Assembly: GCA_023476565.1 (NCBI GenBank)
Contig: JAMCVZ010000037.1
Span: forward strand, 1-64,000
Length of the DNA stretch: 64,000 nt
Origin: Nitrospirota bacterium
GTDB lineage: Bacteria; Nitrospirota; Thermodesulfovibrionia; Thermodesulfovibrionales; Dissulfurispiraceae
Reading direction: 5' to 3'
Shown here: one piece after another, positions 50,370 through 60,180 of the stretch
Layout: each line of letters opens with the position of its first letter
Position numbering within the stretch: position 1 is the stretch's first letter
The notes under the pieces: generated by a model
The model's input: only the letters and a program-made list of their open reading frames with translations
Told to the model about the DNA's origin: nothing
Database searches by the model: none
Translations under genes and position numbers: made by a program

Positions 50370-51328
50370 AGCCACTGATGGATCCTGTACCAGTCTGCCG
50401 TCCATTTCGCTCCTTCCTTCATTTTCACCTTCGGCTCAAACTTCAGCTTCGCCATCGCCTTTGATGTATCGCAAATCCAGTGTGAATGTCTCATTTCCCT
50501 GATCTTGTCGCTGTTTATTATGCTCACGCCCTTTATTCTTTCTGATATAAAACCCAGGACCGGCATGACGAACCTGGGGATGCTCAGCCTGACCGGCCGC
50601 TTCTGGACCGCTTCGGATATCGCATCGATAATATCATCCGTAGAGTAGATATTACCATCAGACATGAAAAAAATCTCCCCTTGGGCATTTTCATCCGATG
50701 CGGAGAGTATTATACCATGTATCAGGTCCTCGACATAGAGAAAAGAATAAGAGCCTTTCCCCCAGTAGGGGATCACCCCTGACTTCACCATCCTGAAAAA
50801 TACCAGCACATCCCTGTCGCGCGGGCCGTATACGGCAGGGGGCCTGATGATCGTTACCGGTAATTTCTCCCTGCATCCATATACTATCCTTTCACCTTCC
50901 AGTTTAGTTTTGCCGTAAACGGAAACAGGCGCCGCCGTGCAGTCTTCCTTCAAGGGTTCCCCGTCTGCGCTCGGACCCGCTGCAGCAAGACTGCTCAGAT
51001 AAACGAAGCGCCTGATACCGGGGTTATACTCAAGCACGGCTTTCAGTATATTGTCCGTACCTTTGACGTTGACACCGAAAGAATCGGCCTCGCAGCAGGC
51101 CTTTGTCAATCCTGCCAGGTGGAAAATATAATCAACGTCTTTAACGGCAGCAGACAGCGATTCCTTTTCAGTGCAATCGCCCCTTACAAGCCTGACCGGC
51201 AAATCTTCAATATAATGCAGTTTCGACGTACCCCTTACAAGACAGGTAACATCGAAGCCCTCTCTTACAAGGGCGTCGACAAGATGGCTTCCGATAAATC
51301 CGGTTGCTCCTGTGACAAGGGCTTTCAT
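50366..51328 (-). CDS. NAD-dependent epimerase, candidate ceramide/ketosphinganine reductase
   Basis: This 320-residue extended SDR protein has the Rossmann motif [12 protein letters not shown] (about 4-15), with YGKTKLEGE supplying the Tyr-Lys pair (about 150). Members encoded next to Spt (CerR in Caulobacter) reduce the 3-keto group of the sphingoid precursor. The gene is first in the three-gene set, and its stop overlaps the Spt start. Hydroxysteroid-dehydrogenase-like wording ([11 protein letters not shown]) agrees with that subgroup. Confidence 0.75.
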   Translation of the reverse strand: MKALVTGATGFIGSHLVDALVREGFDVTCLVRGTSKLHYIEDLPVRLVRGDCTEKESLSAAVKDVDYIFHLAGLTKACCEADSFGVNVKGTDNILKAVLEYNPGIRRFVYLSSLAAAGPSADGEPLKEDCTAAPVSVYGKTKLEGERIVYGCREKLPVTIIRPPAVYGPRDRDVLVFFRMVKSGVIPYWGKGSYSFLYVEDLIHGIILSASDENAQGEIFFMSDGNIYSTDDIIDAISEAVQKRPVRLSIPRFVMPVLGFISERIKGVSIINSDKIREMRHSHWICDTSKAMAKLKFEPKVKMKEGAKWTADWYRIHQWL

Positions 51329-51365
51329 AAATAGTGTCTATTGTATGTAAGGTCAGGCATTTTTT

Positions 51366-52715
51366 TCAAGAAGTCCGAAGCTCCTTCACCTTGACTTTTA
51401 AGCCTTTGACCTCTTCCACGACAACCCGTGCGCCTTTCCGTATGACGTCATCCGCGTACGCGGACCAGATCTCACCGTGCACAAAAACCATGCCCCCGTC
51501 CGGAGTGACATCCGTTTTTGCCACACCCTCAAGGCCGACAAGACCCTCAGTTCCGGTAACGGGCTTTCTCCTGTATGCCTTGTAAGCAAGCCTGAAGGTG
51601 AAGATGAAAAACAGGGCCGTAACAAGAGCCGCGGGAAGGACTATGGCAAGGGAGAGTTTATAGAACGGCGCCGATGATTCAAAAAGCATCAGCGAGCCGA
51701 GTACAAGCGATGTTATGCCGCCGATCGTCAGTAAACCGTGGGAAATTATCTTTACCTCGAGAACGAAGAGGATAATCCCGAGGACAATCAAAAGGAGGCC
51801 GGCATAGTTGACCGGAAGCGTCTGTAGCGCATAGAACCCGAGGATAAGGCAGATGCCGCCGACAACTCCGGGGAAGATCGCTCCGGGATTGGTCAATTCG
51901 AAAAACAGGCCGTAGAATCCCAGGAGCATGAGTATGTAAGCGACGTTCGGATTGCTGATCAGATCGAGGATTTTATCCCTGATGCCCATTTCATGCTCGA
52001 TGATTTTGGCGTGGGCTGTTCTGAGGACTTTTTCTCCGGATGCTGTTTTCACCGTTCTACCGTCCACCCCGGAAAGCAACGAGCCCGTATCCCGTGCGAT
52101 CAGGTCGATAACATTCTGCTTGAGCGCTTCCGTATCCGTTATGGAAACGCTCTTCCTTACCGCCTCTTCGGCCCATTCGGCATTCCGCCCGCGTTCATGC
52201 GCGATCGACCTTATATAGGCCGCCGCGTCATTCGTCGCCTTATCGGACATCACCTTATCCATCTTCCCGCCCATTGAAACGGGATGCGCGGCGCCTATGT
52301 TCGTTCCGGGGGCCATCGCGGCAACATGCGCTGCCATGGTGATAAAGACCCCCGCCGATGCCGCCCTGGCGCCGCTCGGCGCAACGAAAACAATGACCGG
52401 CACACCCGAGCTGATGATGCCCCTGACAATATCCCTCATCGATGTATCGAGTCCTCCGGGGGTATCGAGTTTTATAACCAGGGCTTCAATGCGCTCACGA
52501 GTTTTTTTGCCCTGAAGCTTTGCGGCGTTTATTTCGTCTGCCATTCTGATCGAGGCGCCGATATACTCCGCTGCAACAGGGTTGATGATGCCGTTGACCG
52601 TAATGACCATAACCTCCCTCTTCTCCGGAAGGTTGTCTGAGGGCACTGCCGGCAGGCATGGTGAACTGAGAAAAGCCGGAAATATGAAGACAAGAAAAAT
52701 CAGCCTTTTATGCAT
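51366..52715 (-). CDS. NfeD-type membrane serine protease
   Basis: This 449-residue protein has a signal peptide (about 1-25) and a ClpP-like protease domain (about 30-230) with the nucleophile in SGARAASAGVFI and the general-base lysine in AVRKSVSITDTEAL. Four transmembrane helices (about 240-370) and an NfeD OB-fold tail (about 375-445) follow. This is the long, NfeD1b-like form. Such proteins often occur with a stomatin/SPFH gene (not present here). The role is probably membrane quality control. Confidence 0.9.
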   Translation of the reverse strand: MHKRLIFLVFIFPAFLSSPCLPAVPSDNLPEKREVMVITVNGIINPVAAEYIGASIRMADEINAAKLQGKKTRERIEALVIKLDTPGGLDTSMRDIVRGIISSGVPVIVFVAPSGARAASAGVFITMAAHVAAMAPGTNIGAAHPVSMGGKMDKVMSDKATNDAAAYIRSIAHERGRNAEWAEEAVRKSVSITDTEALKQNVIDLIARDTGSLLSGVDGRTVKTASGEKVLRTAHAKIIEHEMGIRDKILDLISNPNVAYILMLLGFYGLFFELTNPGAIFPGVVGGICLILGFYALQTLPVNYAGLLLIVLGIILFVLEVKIISHGLLTIGGITSLVLGSLMLFESSAPFYKLSLAIVLPAALVTALFFIFTFRLAYKAYRRKPVTGTEGLVGLEGVAKTDVTPDGGMVFVHGEIWSAYADDVIRKGARVVVEEVKGLKVKVKELRTS

Positions 52716-53006
52716 ATGGCATTATAACACAACAAACAATCTTGAAAATGTAGGCAAAAACAGTGTCAGTGTTTAGTGTCAGTGTCAGTGAAGAGTGCCA
52801 TTCCCATCTCTTTAGAAGCCCTTCGATGATATCCGAGGTGATTTTTTCTCGTCGTGTCTCGGGGACAGTCCCCTCGGTGTTGCTGTCATTGCGAGGGAAG
52901 GATTCCCGAAACAATCTCACGGCAAGCTTCTTCGCTTCGCTGCCGAATGACAGACTTATTCCATGTATTTCTGAAACCCCACACTATGCGCTTTGTCTTT
53001 AAAGAA
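52716..53006. repeat. Repeat-rich intergenic region
   Basis: In order: tandem AGTGTCAGTG words (52762-52790), GGGGACAGTCCCC (52861-52873, near-palindrome), a GTCATTGCGAG-family inverted repeat (52885-52951), and the second copy of the 38-base dispersed repeat (52949-52986). The last two abut, sharing three bases. No gene is seen. Confidence 0.75.
52949..52986. repeat. Dispersed repeat, copy 2 of 2
   Basis: These 38 bases are identical to 12843-12880. This copy directly follows a GTCATTGCGAG-family element, while the first copy lies alone. This suggests the two were once one larger element that has lost its left half at the first site. Confidence 0.8.
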
Positions 53007-55673
53007 TTATACATAATTTTGCTTGTTCTGTATCAGGCCGGGCGAGGGTATGCCGATGTGATACCCCTGAGCATAACCGATGCCTGCTGTTTTTACAGTG
53101 TTTAACATATCAGCATTTTCAACATGCTTTGCTATTGTCTTTATATTGAATTCACCGGCCAAGGCCACCATTGAACGAACAATAGCCATGTCTTTTTTGT
53201 CCATCGCCATGCTTCTTATAAACTCACCCGATATCTTTACATAGTCTATCGGGAAACGCTTGACATAATAGAAACACGAAAACCCTGAACCAAAGTCGTC
53301 TATAGCAAACTTAAACCCCGAAAACTTAAGATTATCCACAAACTTTTCAAGCAGCGTTATGTTCTTCAATGTGTCCCTTTCGTTCATTTCTAAAACAATC
53401 CTTGCGGGGTCAATACCGTATTCCCTTACCAGCTTGATAATATTAGGGATAAACTCATTCAAGACAAGGGACTTTGATGAAAGGTTAATGAACAAAAGCC
53501 CGCTGTATCCGTCATTCTTTATCTTTTCAAAAGCGTTTTCCAAAAGGATAAGGTCGAGCCTGCTGATTATCCCCAGCTTTTCAGCAATCTCTATGAATTC
53601 CGCCGCAGCCGTTACTCCCCTGTCGGTCTCTATCCTGCTGAGAACCTCATAACATTCTATATTTCCTGTCGCTGTGCTCATTGTCGGCTGGAAATAAGGG
53701 ATTATCTTCCCCTGTTCGACGGCATTGGTAATTGCAAGTGTCTTTTCGCTTATCTGCTTAAAGGCATCAATGATATCTCTTTCGGTCGGGACGGCTATCT
53801 TGTTCTTGCCTTCCGACTTTGCCTTATACATCATGTTGTCCGCAAATATGAACAGGTCCTGGGCATTGTCAGCATGGTCGGGGGAAACAGCCATTCCAAT
53901 AGATACTGTAGCCCTTACGGGTGTCCCGTCAGGCGCTGGAAGTGATAGCTTCCCCATATTTTCTATGATCCTGTCTGCAACAAGGTATGCCTGTTCTCTA
54001 TCAGCCTCCGGAAGCACAACAACAAACTCGTCTCCGCCGTATCTTGCAAGGATGTCGCCTTGTCTTAAGGAGCCCCGTATTTCTAAGGCGAATTCCGACA
54101 AAAATTTATCTCCGAAGGCATGTCCATAAGAATCGTTGATATTTTTAAAATTGTCGAGGTCTATCACGAGAAGAGAAAATTTATAACTGTGTCTTTCCGC
54201 CCTGCTTATTTCATAACCCAGCAGCTCCCAGAATATCCTCTGGTTATAAAGGTTTGTCAAAGGGTCTCTCGTCGCATAGTATTCGAGGTCCTTTGTGAAT
54301 TTGGATATGGCCTTTACAGAACCGACTACATTTAAAAGAGTCGATAAAATACTGTCCACTACAAGGGAGCGTATTGGGTCAGCCGCTGACTTGGACTGTA
54401 CGCCTATACCTACGACGCCTCCTATCTTAGGAGCATCAAGAATCAATGATTTCGTCTGAAGTTCCAGGTCTTCTTCTTTAAGTTCGCATAAGGCCCTGGA
54501 AGGGTCGGCAACATTATGAATGACCTTTAAGTTGTTATCCTTAAACCTTATATTCTCCTTCGATATCCTCTGCCTGACTATCTTTTCAACCCTTGCCTTT
54601 GTAGTTTCAGACGGCTCGTTTATCCAGAATATCTCAAGGTCGTAAAGGTCTTCGTCAATCTTAAATATCGAAAAAAGCGTATAAGCCTCCATGACTTTAT
54701 TCACTTCAAGCAAAAGGGCGCTTATATATTCCTTCCAGTCCCTGACCACCTCGGATGTGATTACAAACTTTTCCAATACCTTTATCTCAAATTCAAGGAT
54801 GTCTTTATCAACGGCAAGTCCCCTGATTTTTCCGGCAAGCTCCCTGACTTCTGATAGGGTCTCGTTGAATTCAGCAAATCCTGTCCCGGTAATATTAAAA
54901 TTGTTAAGTTTTGTTAAATCCCTGACGCTGTTAATTTCCCTGACCTTTTCATGAAAAGATCCGGTAGAACGCTTTATTCTTGCGTTCAGGAATGTGGCTA
55001 CCGCCCCTGCCATTATAAATGGAATGGGCAGAAGGATGAGAAAAAATATATTAAACCTTCTTTTTGCCTCGTTAATTGCCGGGCTTATATCCTGCTGGAT
55101 TTTTATCACGCCGAGGACTTCCCCGACCCGCGTATGCATATGGCACTTCAGGCACCTGTCCTCTGCCTTAATAGGGTAAACATTTATAACAATGGGGTCG
55201 GCCTTATAGGTGACGGCATCGCCGGTCCGGAACGCATCCTTGATATTCCTGCCCATTTCGGGCTGCTCTATCCGGCCGTAATCCCTTTCAACCGCTTCTC
55301 CCCTGAATATTCCCACCTTGTAAGGGAACTGGGTGCGCCCGCTTTTTACAGATTCAAGAAACTTGTTTAGCTCCTCCCGTGTCCAGCCCCTCTCCATAAG
55401 CTGGAGCATAGAATTGAACATCTGCTGCGATATGGCATCAGAGACCTCATCGGCATTTTTAATGAAAGCATGCCGGTAAATGGATGATACAACCAGATAT
55501 GTGGCGTTAAAACTTATATATGACACTATCAAAACAGCAACGCAGACGAATGATTTCAAGCGGAACTGTGCGCTGACCAGTTTCCTGACAACAGGTAATT
55601 TTTCGAGCGCCTTAAGGAACGTTTCCCCTATCTTTTCGGACATGTCTAAAATCGCCTCCTCCATCCGGTTCAT
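53007..55673 (-). CDS. GGDEF/EAL protein with periplasmic heme-c sensor (DUF3365-like)
   Basis: This 888-residue protein has a transmembrane helix (about 42-60), a periplasmic domain with a CLKCH motif (174-178, likely covalent heme c) like Tll0287/DUF3365 proteins, and a second helix (about 208-230). A GAF-like region (about 275-455), GGDEF domain (ARYGGDEF intact, about 545) and EAL domain (about 640-880) follow. The EAL signature reads EVLSR, with IDDFGSGF present; the ELTE-like site reads LEMNERD. Phosphodiesterase activity is possible but altered residues make it uncertain. It probably reads the redox state and changes c-di-GMP. Confidence 0.88.
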   Translation of the reverse strand: MNRMEEAILDMSEKIGETFLKALEKLPVVRKLVSAQFRLKSFVCVAVLIVSYISFNATYLVVSSIYRHAFIKNADEVSDAISQQMFNSMLQLMERGWTREELNKFLESVKSGRTQFPYKVGIFRGEAVERDYGRIEQPEMGRNIKDAFRTGDAVTYKADPIVINVYPIKAEDRCLKCHMHTRVGEVLGVIKIQQDISPAINEAKRRFNIFFLILLPIPFIMAGAVATFLNARIKRSTGSFHEKVREINSVRDLTKLNNFNITGTGFAEFNETLSEVRELAGKIRGLAVDKDILEFEIKVLEKFVITSEVVRDWKEYISALLLEVNKVMEAYTLFSIFKIDEDLYDLEIFWINEPSETTKARVEKIVRQRISKENIRFKDNNLKVIHNVADPSRALCELKEEDLELQTKSLILDAPKIGGVVGIGVQSKSAADPIRSLVVDSILSTLLNVVGSVKAISKFTKDLEYYATRDPLTNLYNQRIFWELLGYEISRAERHSYKFSLLVIDLDNFKNINDSYGHAFGDKFLSEFALEIRGSLRQGDILARYGGDEFVVVLPEADREQAYLVADRIIENMGKLSLPAPDGTPVRATVSIGMAVSPDHADNAQDLFIFADNMMYKAKSEGKNKIAVPTERDIIDAFKQISEKTLAITNAVEQGKIIPYFQPTMSTATGNIECYEVLSRIETDRGVTAAAEFIEIAEKLGIISRLDLILLENAFEKIKNDGYSGLLFINLSSKSLVLNEFIPNIIKLVREYGIDPARIVLEMNERDTLKNITLLEKFVDNLKFSGFKFAIDDFGSGFSCFYYVKRFPIDYVKISGEFIRSMAMDKKDMAIVRSMVALAGEFNIKTIAKHVENADMLNTVKTAGIGYAQGYHIGIPSPGLIQNKQNYV

Positions 55674-55871
55674 ATCAATGCCTCCGGCCTGTTTGCTGCT
55701 ACAACCCTGTTTCTCCCCTTGAGGATGTCCATTAGTGTCAATAATGCCATTGTTTTTTGAGAAATTGCAATGGAGTTATCTTACCCGGCAGGGTGATGGG
55801 GTCTGATACGGTTGCCTTGCATTGTAAGTATGCAGGTTGACACTGTATTTTGTTACTGGTATATTCTTACA

Positions 55872-57125
55872 ATGAAAAAGAACAGCACGGGAAGAACCAT
55901 CAGAGATGTGCTTGCAATCGTGCTTGCAGGCGGCAAGGGCGAGCGGCTGCACCCGCTCACCATACACAGGGCAAAACCAGCCGTGCCCTTCGGCGGCAAG
56001 TACAGGATAATTGATTTCGCCCTCAGCAACTGCATCAATTCCAATATCAGAAAGATAAGCGTCTTCACGCAGTACAAGTCGCTCTCTCTCGACAGACACC
56101 TCGCCCTGGGATGGGAGAGGCTCTCCAACCCCGAGCTCGGCGAATTCATTCTCACCATACCTCCCCAGCAGAGGATCGATGAGAGATGGTACGAGGGGAC
56201 AGCCGACGCCGTTTATCAGAACATTTATTTTATCGAGAAAGAGGCGCCCCCCTACCTGCTCATCCTGTCCGGAGACCATATCTATAAAATGGACTACTCG
56301 GAGATGCTCTCCTTTCACCTCGAAAAGGGGGCGCTCGGAACTGTTGCGGCAATCGAGGTCGATAAAGGGGCATCGTCCTCCTTCGGGATCATGGAGGTCG
56401 ATGGTGATTGGAGAATTACAGGTTTCGAGGAAAAACCCAGAGACCCGAAAACACTGCCGGGCAGCGATAAACAGTGCCTTGCGTCCATGGGGGTATACCT
56501 GTTCAACACGGAAGCGATCATCGAAGAGCTGAAAACGGATGCCGCAAAATCGTCGGCCCATGATTTCGGCAAAGACATCATACCGGACATGCTCAAAACC
56601 GGAAGACTCTTTGCCTTCAACTTCAGGGATAAAAACAAGAAGGAGGCGAAATACTGGAGGGACGTCGGGACAATAGACGCCTACTGGGAAGCGAATATGG
56701 ACATCATCTCGGTCGACCCCCTGCTGAACCTCTATGACAGCGAGTGGCCGATAAGGACTTATCAATGCCAGAATCCCCCTGCCAAATTCGTATTCGCCCA
56801 GGAATATAAAGGCGGAAGGCTCGGCACCGCACTGGATTCCATTGTATGCGACGGCTGTATCCTCAGCGGCGGCAGGGTGCAGAATTCGGTCCTTTCTCCC
56901 AATGTCAGGGTAAACAGTTGGGCATCCGTAAAGGATTCCGTTCTTATGGAAAACGTTGAAATAGGGAGGTACGCGAAAATTAAACAAGCGATTATAGACA
57001 AGGATGTGTACATCCCGCAGGACACGATGATCGGCTACAACCGGGAAGAAGACAGGAAGAGATTCGATGTAAGCCCAAAAGGCATTGTCGTCATCCCCAA
57101 AGGAACTGACTTCAGAAAGCTGTAA
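55872..57125 (+). CDS. glgC: Glucose-1-phosphate adenylyltransferase
   Basis: This protein has 417 residues from the ATG at 55872 (an earlier start adds 20 unlike residues). The signature LAIVLAGGKGERLHPLT, GTADAVYQN, YLLILSGDHIYKMDY and the C-terminal left-handed beta helix (about 290-400) match GlgC. It makes ADP-glucose for glycogen or trehalose synthesis. The convergent panC gene follows. The GalT-like protein at 14445 is not linked. Confidence 0.93.
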   Translation: MKKNSTGRTIRDVLAIVLAGGKGERLHPLTIHRAKPAVPFGGKYRIIDFALSNCINSNIRKISVFTQYKSLSLDRHLALGWERLSNPELGEFILTIPPQQRIDERWYEGTADAVYQNIYFIEKEAPPYLLILSGDHIYKMDYSEMLSFHLEKGALGTVAAIEVDKGASSSFGIMEVDGDWRITGFEEKPRDPKTLPGSDKQCLASMGVYLFNTEAIIEELKTDAAKSSAHDFGKDIIPDMLKTGRLFAFNFRDKNKKEAKYWRDVGTIDAYWEANMDIISVDPLLNLYDSEWPIRTYQCQNPPAKFVFAQEYKGGRLGTALDSIVCDGCILSGGRVQNSVLSPNVRVNSWASVKDSVLMENVEIGRYAKIKQAIIDKDVYIPQDTMIGYNREEDRKRFDVSPKGIVVIPKGTDFRKL

Positions 57126-57217
57126 TTATCAAGGAAAGACGGTCTTGCGGTAACACAGGCCCGGTAAGTATGAGCGCCGGTGATTCCAATACGCCTGAGG
57201 AGGACCGGACGAGCGCA

Positions 57218-58069
57218 TCATAAATCTACCATCACATTGTCGATCAACCGCGTATCCCCGATTTTTACGGCCAGGGCAAAGAGGTTCTGCCGTTTGAACT
57301 CAGGCAGCTCTTCCAGTGTCGCAGGATCATAAGCCCCCGCATACTGTATCTCGGAGATAAGCTGTTCGCCCTTCAGTGCGGCAATGAGATGATCTTTTAT
57401 ATCCGGCGGTCGTGCGGAGGAGCCGGCTTTTGCCGTTTCCGCTGCAGACAGGAGCGCCCTGTACAGAGCGGCCGCCGCTTTCCTCTCAGCGGCATTCAGG
57501 TATGCATTTCTCGAACTCATCGCAAGGCCGTCACTCTCCCTGACCGTAGGGCAAACGACCAGCTCCAGGTCCATGTTCAAATCCTCCGTCATTCTTCTGA
57601 TTACGACGGTCTGCTGGAAATCCTTCTGTCCGAAGTACGCCCTCGTAGGCTTCACACTGTTGAAAAGCTTGCAGACAACCGTAGCGACACCGGCAAAATG
57701 GCCCGGTCTGAAGGCGCCGCAGAGCCTGTCGGACAATCCCCCTACAGTAACAGTGGTGGAAAATCCTTCAGGGTACATGGCTTTGACATCGGGTATGAAC
57801 AGGATATCGGCGCCCTCTTTCTTAAGCTTCTCCATATCCCCTTCCCTGTCCCTTGGATATTTGTCGAAGTCCTCATTCTGACCGAACTGGATAGGGTTCA
57901 CGAATATGCTTACGACAACAACATCGTTTTCGTTCTTTGCTCTCTTGACGAGACCGAGATGTCCTTTGTGCAGCGCCCCCATGGTAGGGACGAGGCCGAT
58001 GGTTTTTCCTTGAAAAAGGCGCCTTTTCGAGGTCTCCTGCATTATTCTCAATGTCCGGATAGACTCCAT
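57218..58069 (-). CDS. panC: Pantothenate synthetase
   Basis: This protein has 283 residues when started at the ATG at 58069 (MESIRTLRIMQ matches the usual start; an ATG eight codons earlier and a longer frame from 58189 are less likely). It has VPTMGALHKGHLGLVKRA with the HIGH-like motif, FGQKDFQQTVVIRRM and AMSSRNAYL. It joins pantoate and beta-alanine. No panB or panD is seen nearby. Confidence 0.93.
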   Translation of the reverse strand: MESIRTLRIMQETSKRRLFQGKTIGLVPTMGALHKGHLGLVKRAKNENDVVVVSIFVNPIQFGQNEDFDKYPRDREGDMEKLKKEGADILFIPDVKAMYPEGFSTTVTVGGLSDRLCGAFRPGHFAGVATVVCKLFNSVKPTRAYFGQKDFQQTVVIRRMTEDLNMDLELVVCPTVRESDGLAMSSRNAYLNAAERKAAAALYRALLSAAETAKAGSSARPPDIKDHLIAALKGEQLISEIQYAGAYDPATLEELPEFKRQNLFALAVKIGDTRLIDNVMVDL

Positions 58070-58168
58070 GCTTAATCTATATAATATTTCCATAGGACCG
58101 GTCAAGGAAAAAGAAATATAACCATTGGCCAGGGCGGCAAAAACGTAATCAAAGGCTTTAATGGCGCT

Positions 58169-58181
58169 GGGGACAGTCCCC
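58169..58181. repeat. GGGGACAGTCCCC near-palindrome
   Basis: The same 13-base word occurs at 52861-52873, and its 11-base core (GGGACAGTCCC) at 58635 and 58692. Here it is followed by short words CTCATTACTCATAACTCGTGTTAC, similar in type to the element in cca. Confidence 0.6.
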
Positions 58182-58262
58182 TTACTCATTACTCATAACT
58201 CGTGTTACCAATATGCCGCGGCATGAGGGCATATCATCGGACCTGCCTTTTTTTGCGCATGG

Positions 58263-58291
58263 TTGACATCGTTCCCTTTTGGGTGTATAAG
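58263..58291 (+). promoter_or_regulatory. Sigma-70-like promoter for the GYD-domain gene
   Basis: TTGACA (58263-58268) and TATAAG (58286-58291) are 17 bases apart. The gene starts 41 bases downstream, with AAGGAGG in front of its ATG. Confidence 0.75.
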
Positions 58292-58332
58292 GAAAATAGG
58301 AGTAAATTTCCACTATCCAAGGAGGAGTAACC

Positions 58333-58617
58333 ATGGCATATTATGTAATCCTCAGCAAATTGACGGACGAAGGGAGAAAGACCATTAAACAGAAACCTGA
58401 AAGGATGTTTGAGGTCAACAAAGAACTGGAATCGATGGGCGTAAAGGTTAAAGAGCAGTTCGCAGTCCTTGGCCCGTATGATTTCGTCAATATAGTAGAG
58501 GCTCCCGATAATGATACGGTAATGAGGATGTCCGTGGAGCTGGGGGCAAGGGGATCAGTGCAACTCCTCACACTGCCCGCCGTTTCAGCAGAGGATTTCG
58601 TCAAGAAAATGAAATAG
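58333..58617 (+). CDS. GYD-domain protein
   Basis: This 94-residue protein belongs to the GYD family (ferredoxin-like fold): YYVILSKLTDEGRKTIKQKPER, VKEQFAVLGPYDFVNIVEAPD and VQLLTLPAVSAEDF are family-typical. The biochemical role is unknown. It has its own strong promoter and ribosome site and is a single gene. Confidence 0.88.
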   Translation: MAYYVILSKLTDEGRKTIKQKPERMFEVNKELESMGVKVKEQFAVLGPYDFVNIVEAPDNDTVMRMSVELGARGSVQLLTLPAVSAEDFVKKMK

Positions 58618-58956
58618 CAAGTACGTTATGTCTCGGGACAGTCCCTATTCTACGACTTCGTCCGTGGTAAACCACCTACTGTTGGTAAATAGGGACAGTC
58701 CCCCGGTCCGGAATATCTGTCCTGGCAGTATTCACATCCGGGTGTGCATCAACCCATCTGCACAAGCGGCCCTCCTTTTTCAGATGAATTTTCATATTAC
58801 TCTATTGTAAAATATACATTCACACTTCACAACGAATCCCTGTTTATGATATGGTGTATATCAAAATGCAGGTTTCCGGTTTACGGTTACAGATTCAAGA
58901 GTATAGCGTCAATCTGCAATCATAAATCATCAATTTAAAATCCGTCGGGAGGTTAC
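58618..58956. other. Intergenic region upstream of argG with an inverted repeat
   Basis: In this 339-base gap, positions 58635-58702 hold an inverted repeat (listed separately). The remainder is AT-rich toward argG. I do not see an arginine-type operator or riboswitch with confidence. Confidence 0.45.
58635..58702. repeat. Inverted repeat with GGGACAGTCCC arms
   Basis: GGGACAGTCCCTATT (58635-58649) and AATAGGGACAGTCCC (58688-58702) are complementary except at the central base. An inner GTGGT-AA-ACCAC hairpin lies at 58664-58675. It is the fullest copy of the GGGACAGTCCC family in the window. Confidence 0.8.
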
Positions 58957-60162
58957 ATGGCGAGCAAGATTGTACTGGCATACTCGGGCGGTCTCGATAC
59001 ATCCATTGTCATAAAATGGCTGATAGAGACATACAATGCCGAGGTGATAGCCTTCTGTGCAGACCTCGGCCAGGGGGAGGATCTGAATGCCGTAAACGAT
59101 AAGGCCCTGAAGACAGGGGCCTCAAAGGCGTATGTAGAGGACTTGAGGAACGAGTTCATCAGGGATTACCTATTCCCCATGTTGAGGGCAAACGCGCTTT
59201 ATGAAGGCACTTACATGCTGGGGACATCCATCGCACGGCCGCTCATAGCAAAGAAGCAGATCGATATAGCGCTCAAAGAGAACGCGGATGCGGTCGCGCA
59301 CGGGGCAACGGGCAAAGGGAACGACCAGGTGAGGTTCGAGCTGACCTATTATGCCCTGAAGCCGGATATAAAGGTTATTTCGCCGTGGCGGGAATGGTCG
59401 TTCGACTCAAGGCAGTCCCTTATCGATTATGCTGAAAAGCACGGCATCCCCGTGCCTGCTACAAAGGAAAAACCGTACAGCACCGACCGGAATATTTTTC
59501 ACATAAGCTACGAAGGCGGAATACTCGAAGACCCCTGGGCGGAACCGACCGCGGATATGTACACCATGATGGTAGCTCCTGAAAAGGCCCCCGATAAACC
59601 CGTGTACATAGAAATAGATTATAAGGAAGGGAATCCCGTAGGGCTCGACGGGAAGCCGCTCCCGCCGGTCGAGCTCTTCGAAAGACTCAACAGGATTGCA
59701 GGCGGGAACGGCATCGGAAGGGTCGATATAGTCGAGAACAGGTATGTGGGGATCAAATCAAGGGGCGTTTATGAAACTCCGGCCGGGACCGTTCTTCACA
59801 GCGCACACAGGGCCCTGGAATCCATTACCCTGGACAGAGAGGTATTCCATCTCAGGGACTCCCTCATTCAGAAATATGCGGAGCTTATTTATAACGGATA
59901 CTGGTTTGCACCCGAAAGGGAAATGCTCCAGACAACCATGGACACCATACAGAAAGATGTTACCGGCACCGTGCGGCTGAAACTGTATAAAGGCAACTGC
60001 ACCATTGCGGGCAGGAAATCACCGAGGTCCCTGTACCATCCCGAACTTGCAACCTTTGAGGCGGAAAAGGTATATAATCAGAAGGACGCAGAGGGTTTCA
60101 TCAAGCTCAATGCACTCCGGCTGAGAGTAAACAGCATTTTAAGGGGCACACAGGCCCGATAG
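58957..60162 (+). CDS. argG: Argininosuccinate synthase
   Basis: This 401-residue protein starts [21 protein letters not shown], the ATP-binding P-loop of the family, and has [14 protein letters not shown] and the FVVAP-type ends in place. It makes argininosuccinate from citrulline and aspartate. No other arg gene is adjacent. The dprA-smg-topA set follows with an 18-base gap. Confidence 0.95.
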   Translation: MASKIVLAYSGGLDTSIVIKWLIETYNAEVIAFCADLGQGEDLNAVNDKALKTGASKAYVEDLRNEFIRDYLFPMLRANALYEGTYMLGTSIARPLIAKKQIDIALKENADAVAHGATGKGNDQVRFELTYYALKPDIKVISPWREWSFDSRQSLIDYAEKHGIPVPATKEKPYSTDRNIFHISYEGGILEDPWAEPTADMYTMMVAPEKAPDKPVYIEIDYKEGNPVGLDGKPLPPVELFERLNRIAGGNGIGRVDIVENRYVGIKSRGVYETPAGTVLHSAHRALESITLDREVFHLRDSLIQKYAELIYNGYWFAPEREMLQTTMDTIQKDVTGTVRLKLYKGNCTIAGRKSPRSLYHPELATFEAEKVYNQKDAEGFIKLNALRLRVNSILRGTQAR

Positions 60163-60180
60163 GCCCGGAGGCTCGCATTT

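Noticed and set aside
52762-52790. Short CRISPR-like array (AGTGTCAGTG repeats)
   Set aside because: The words are adjacent with no spacers of constant size and no cas genes; this is a slippage-type tandem repeat.
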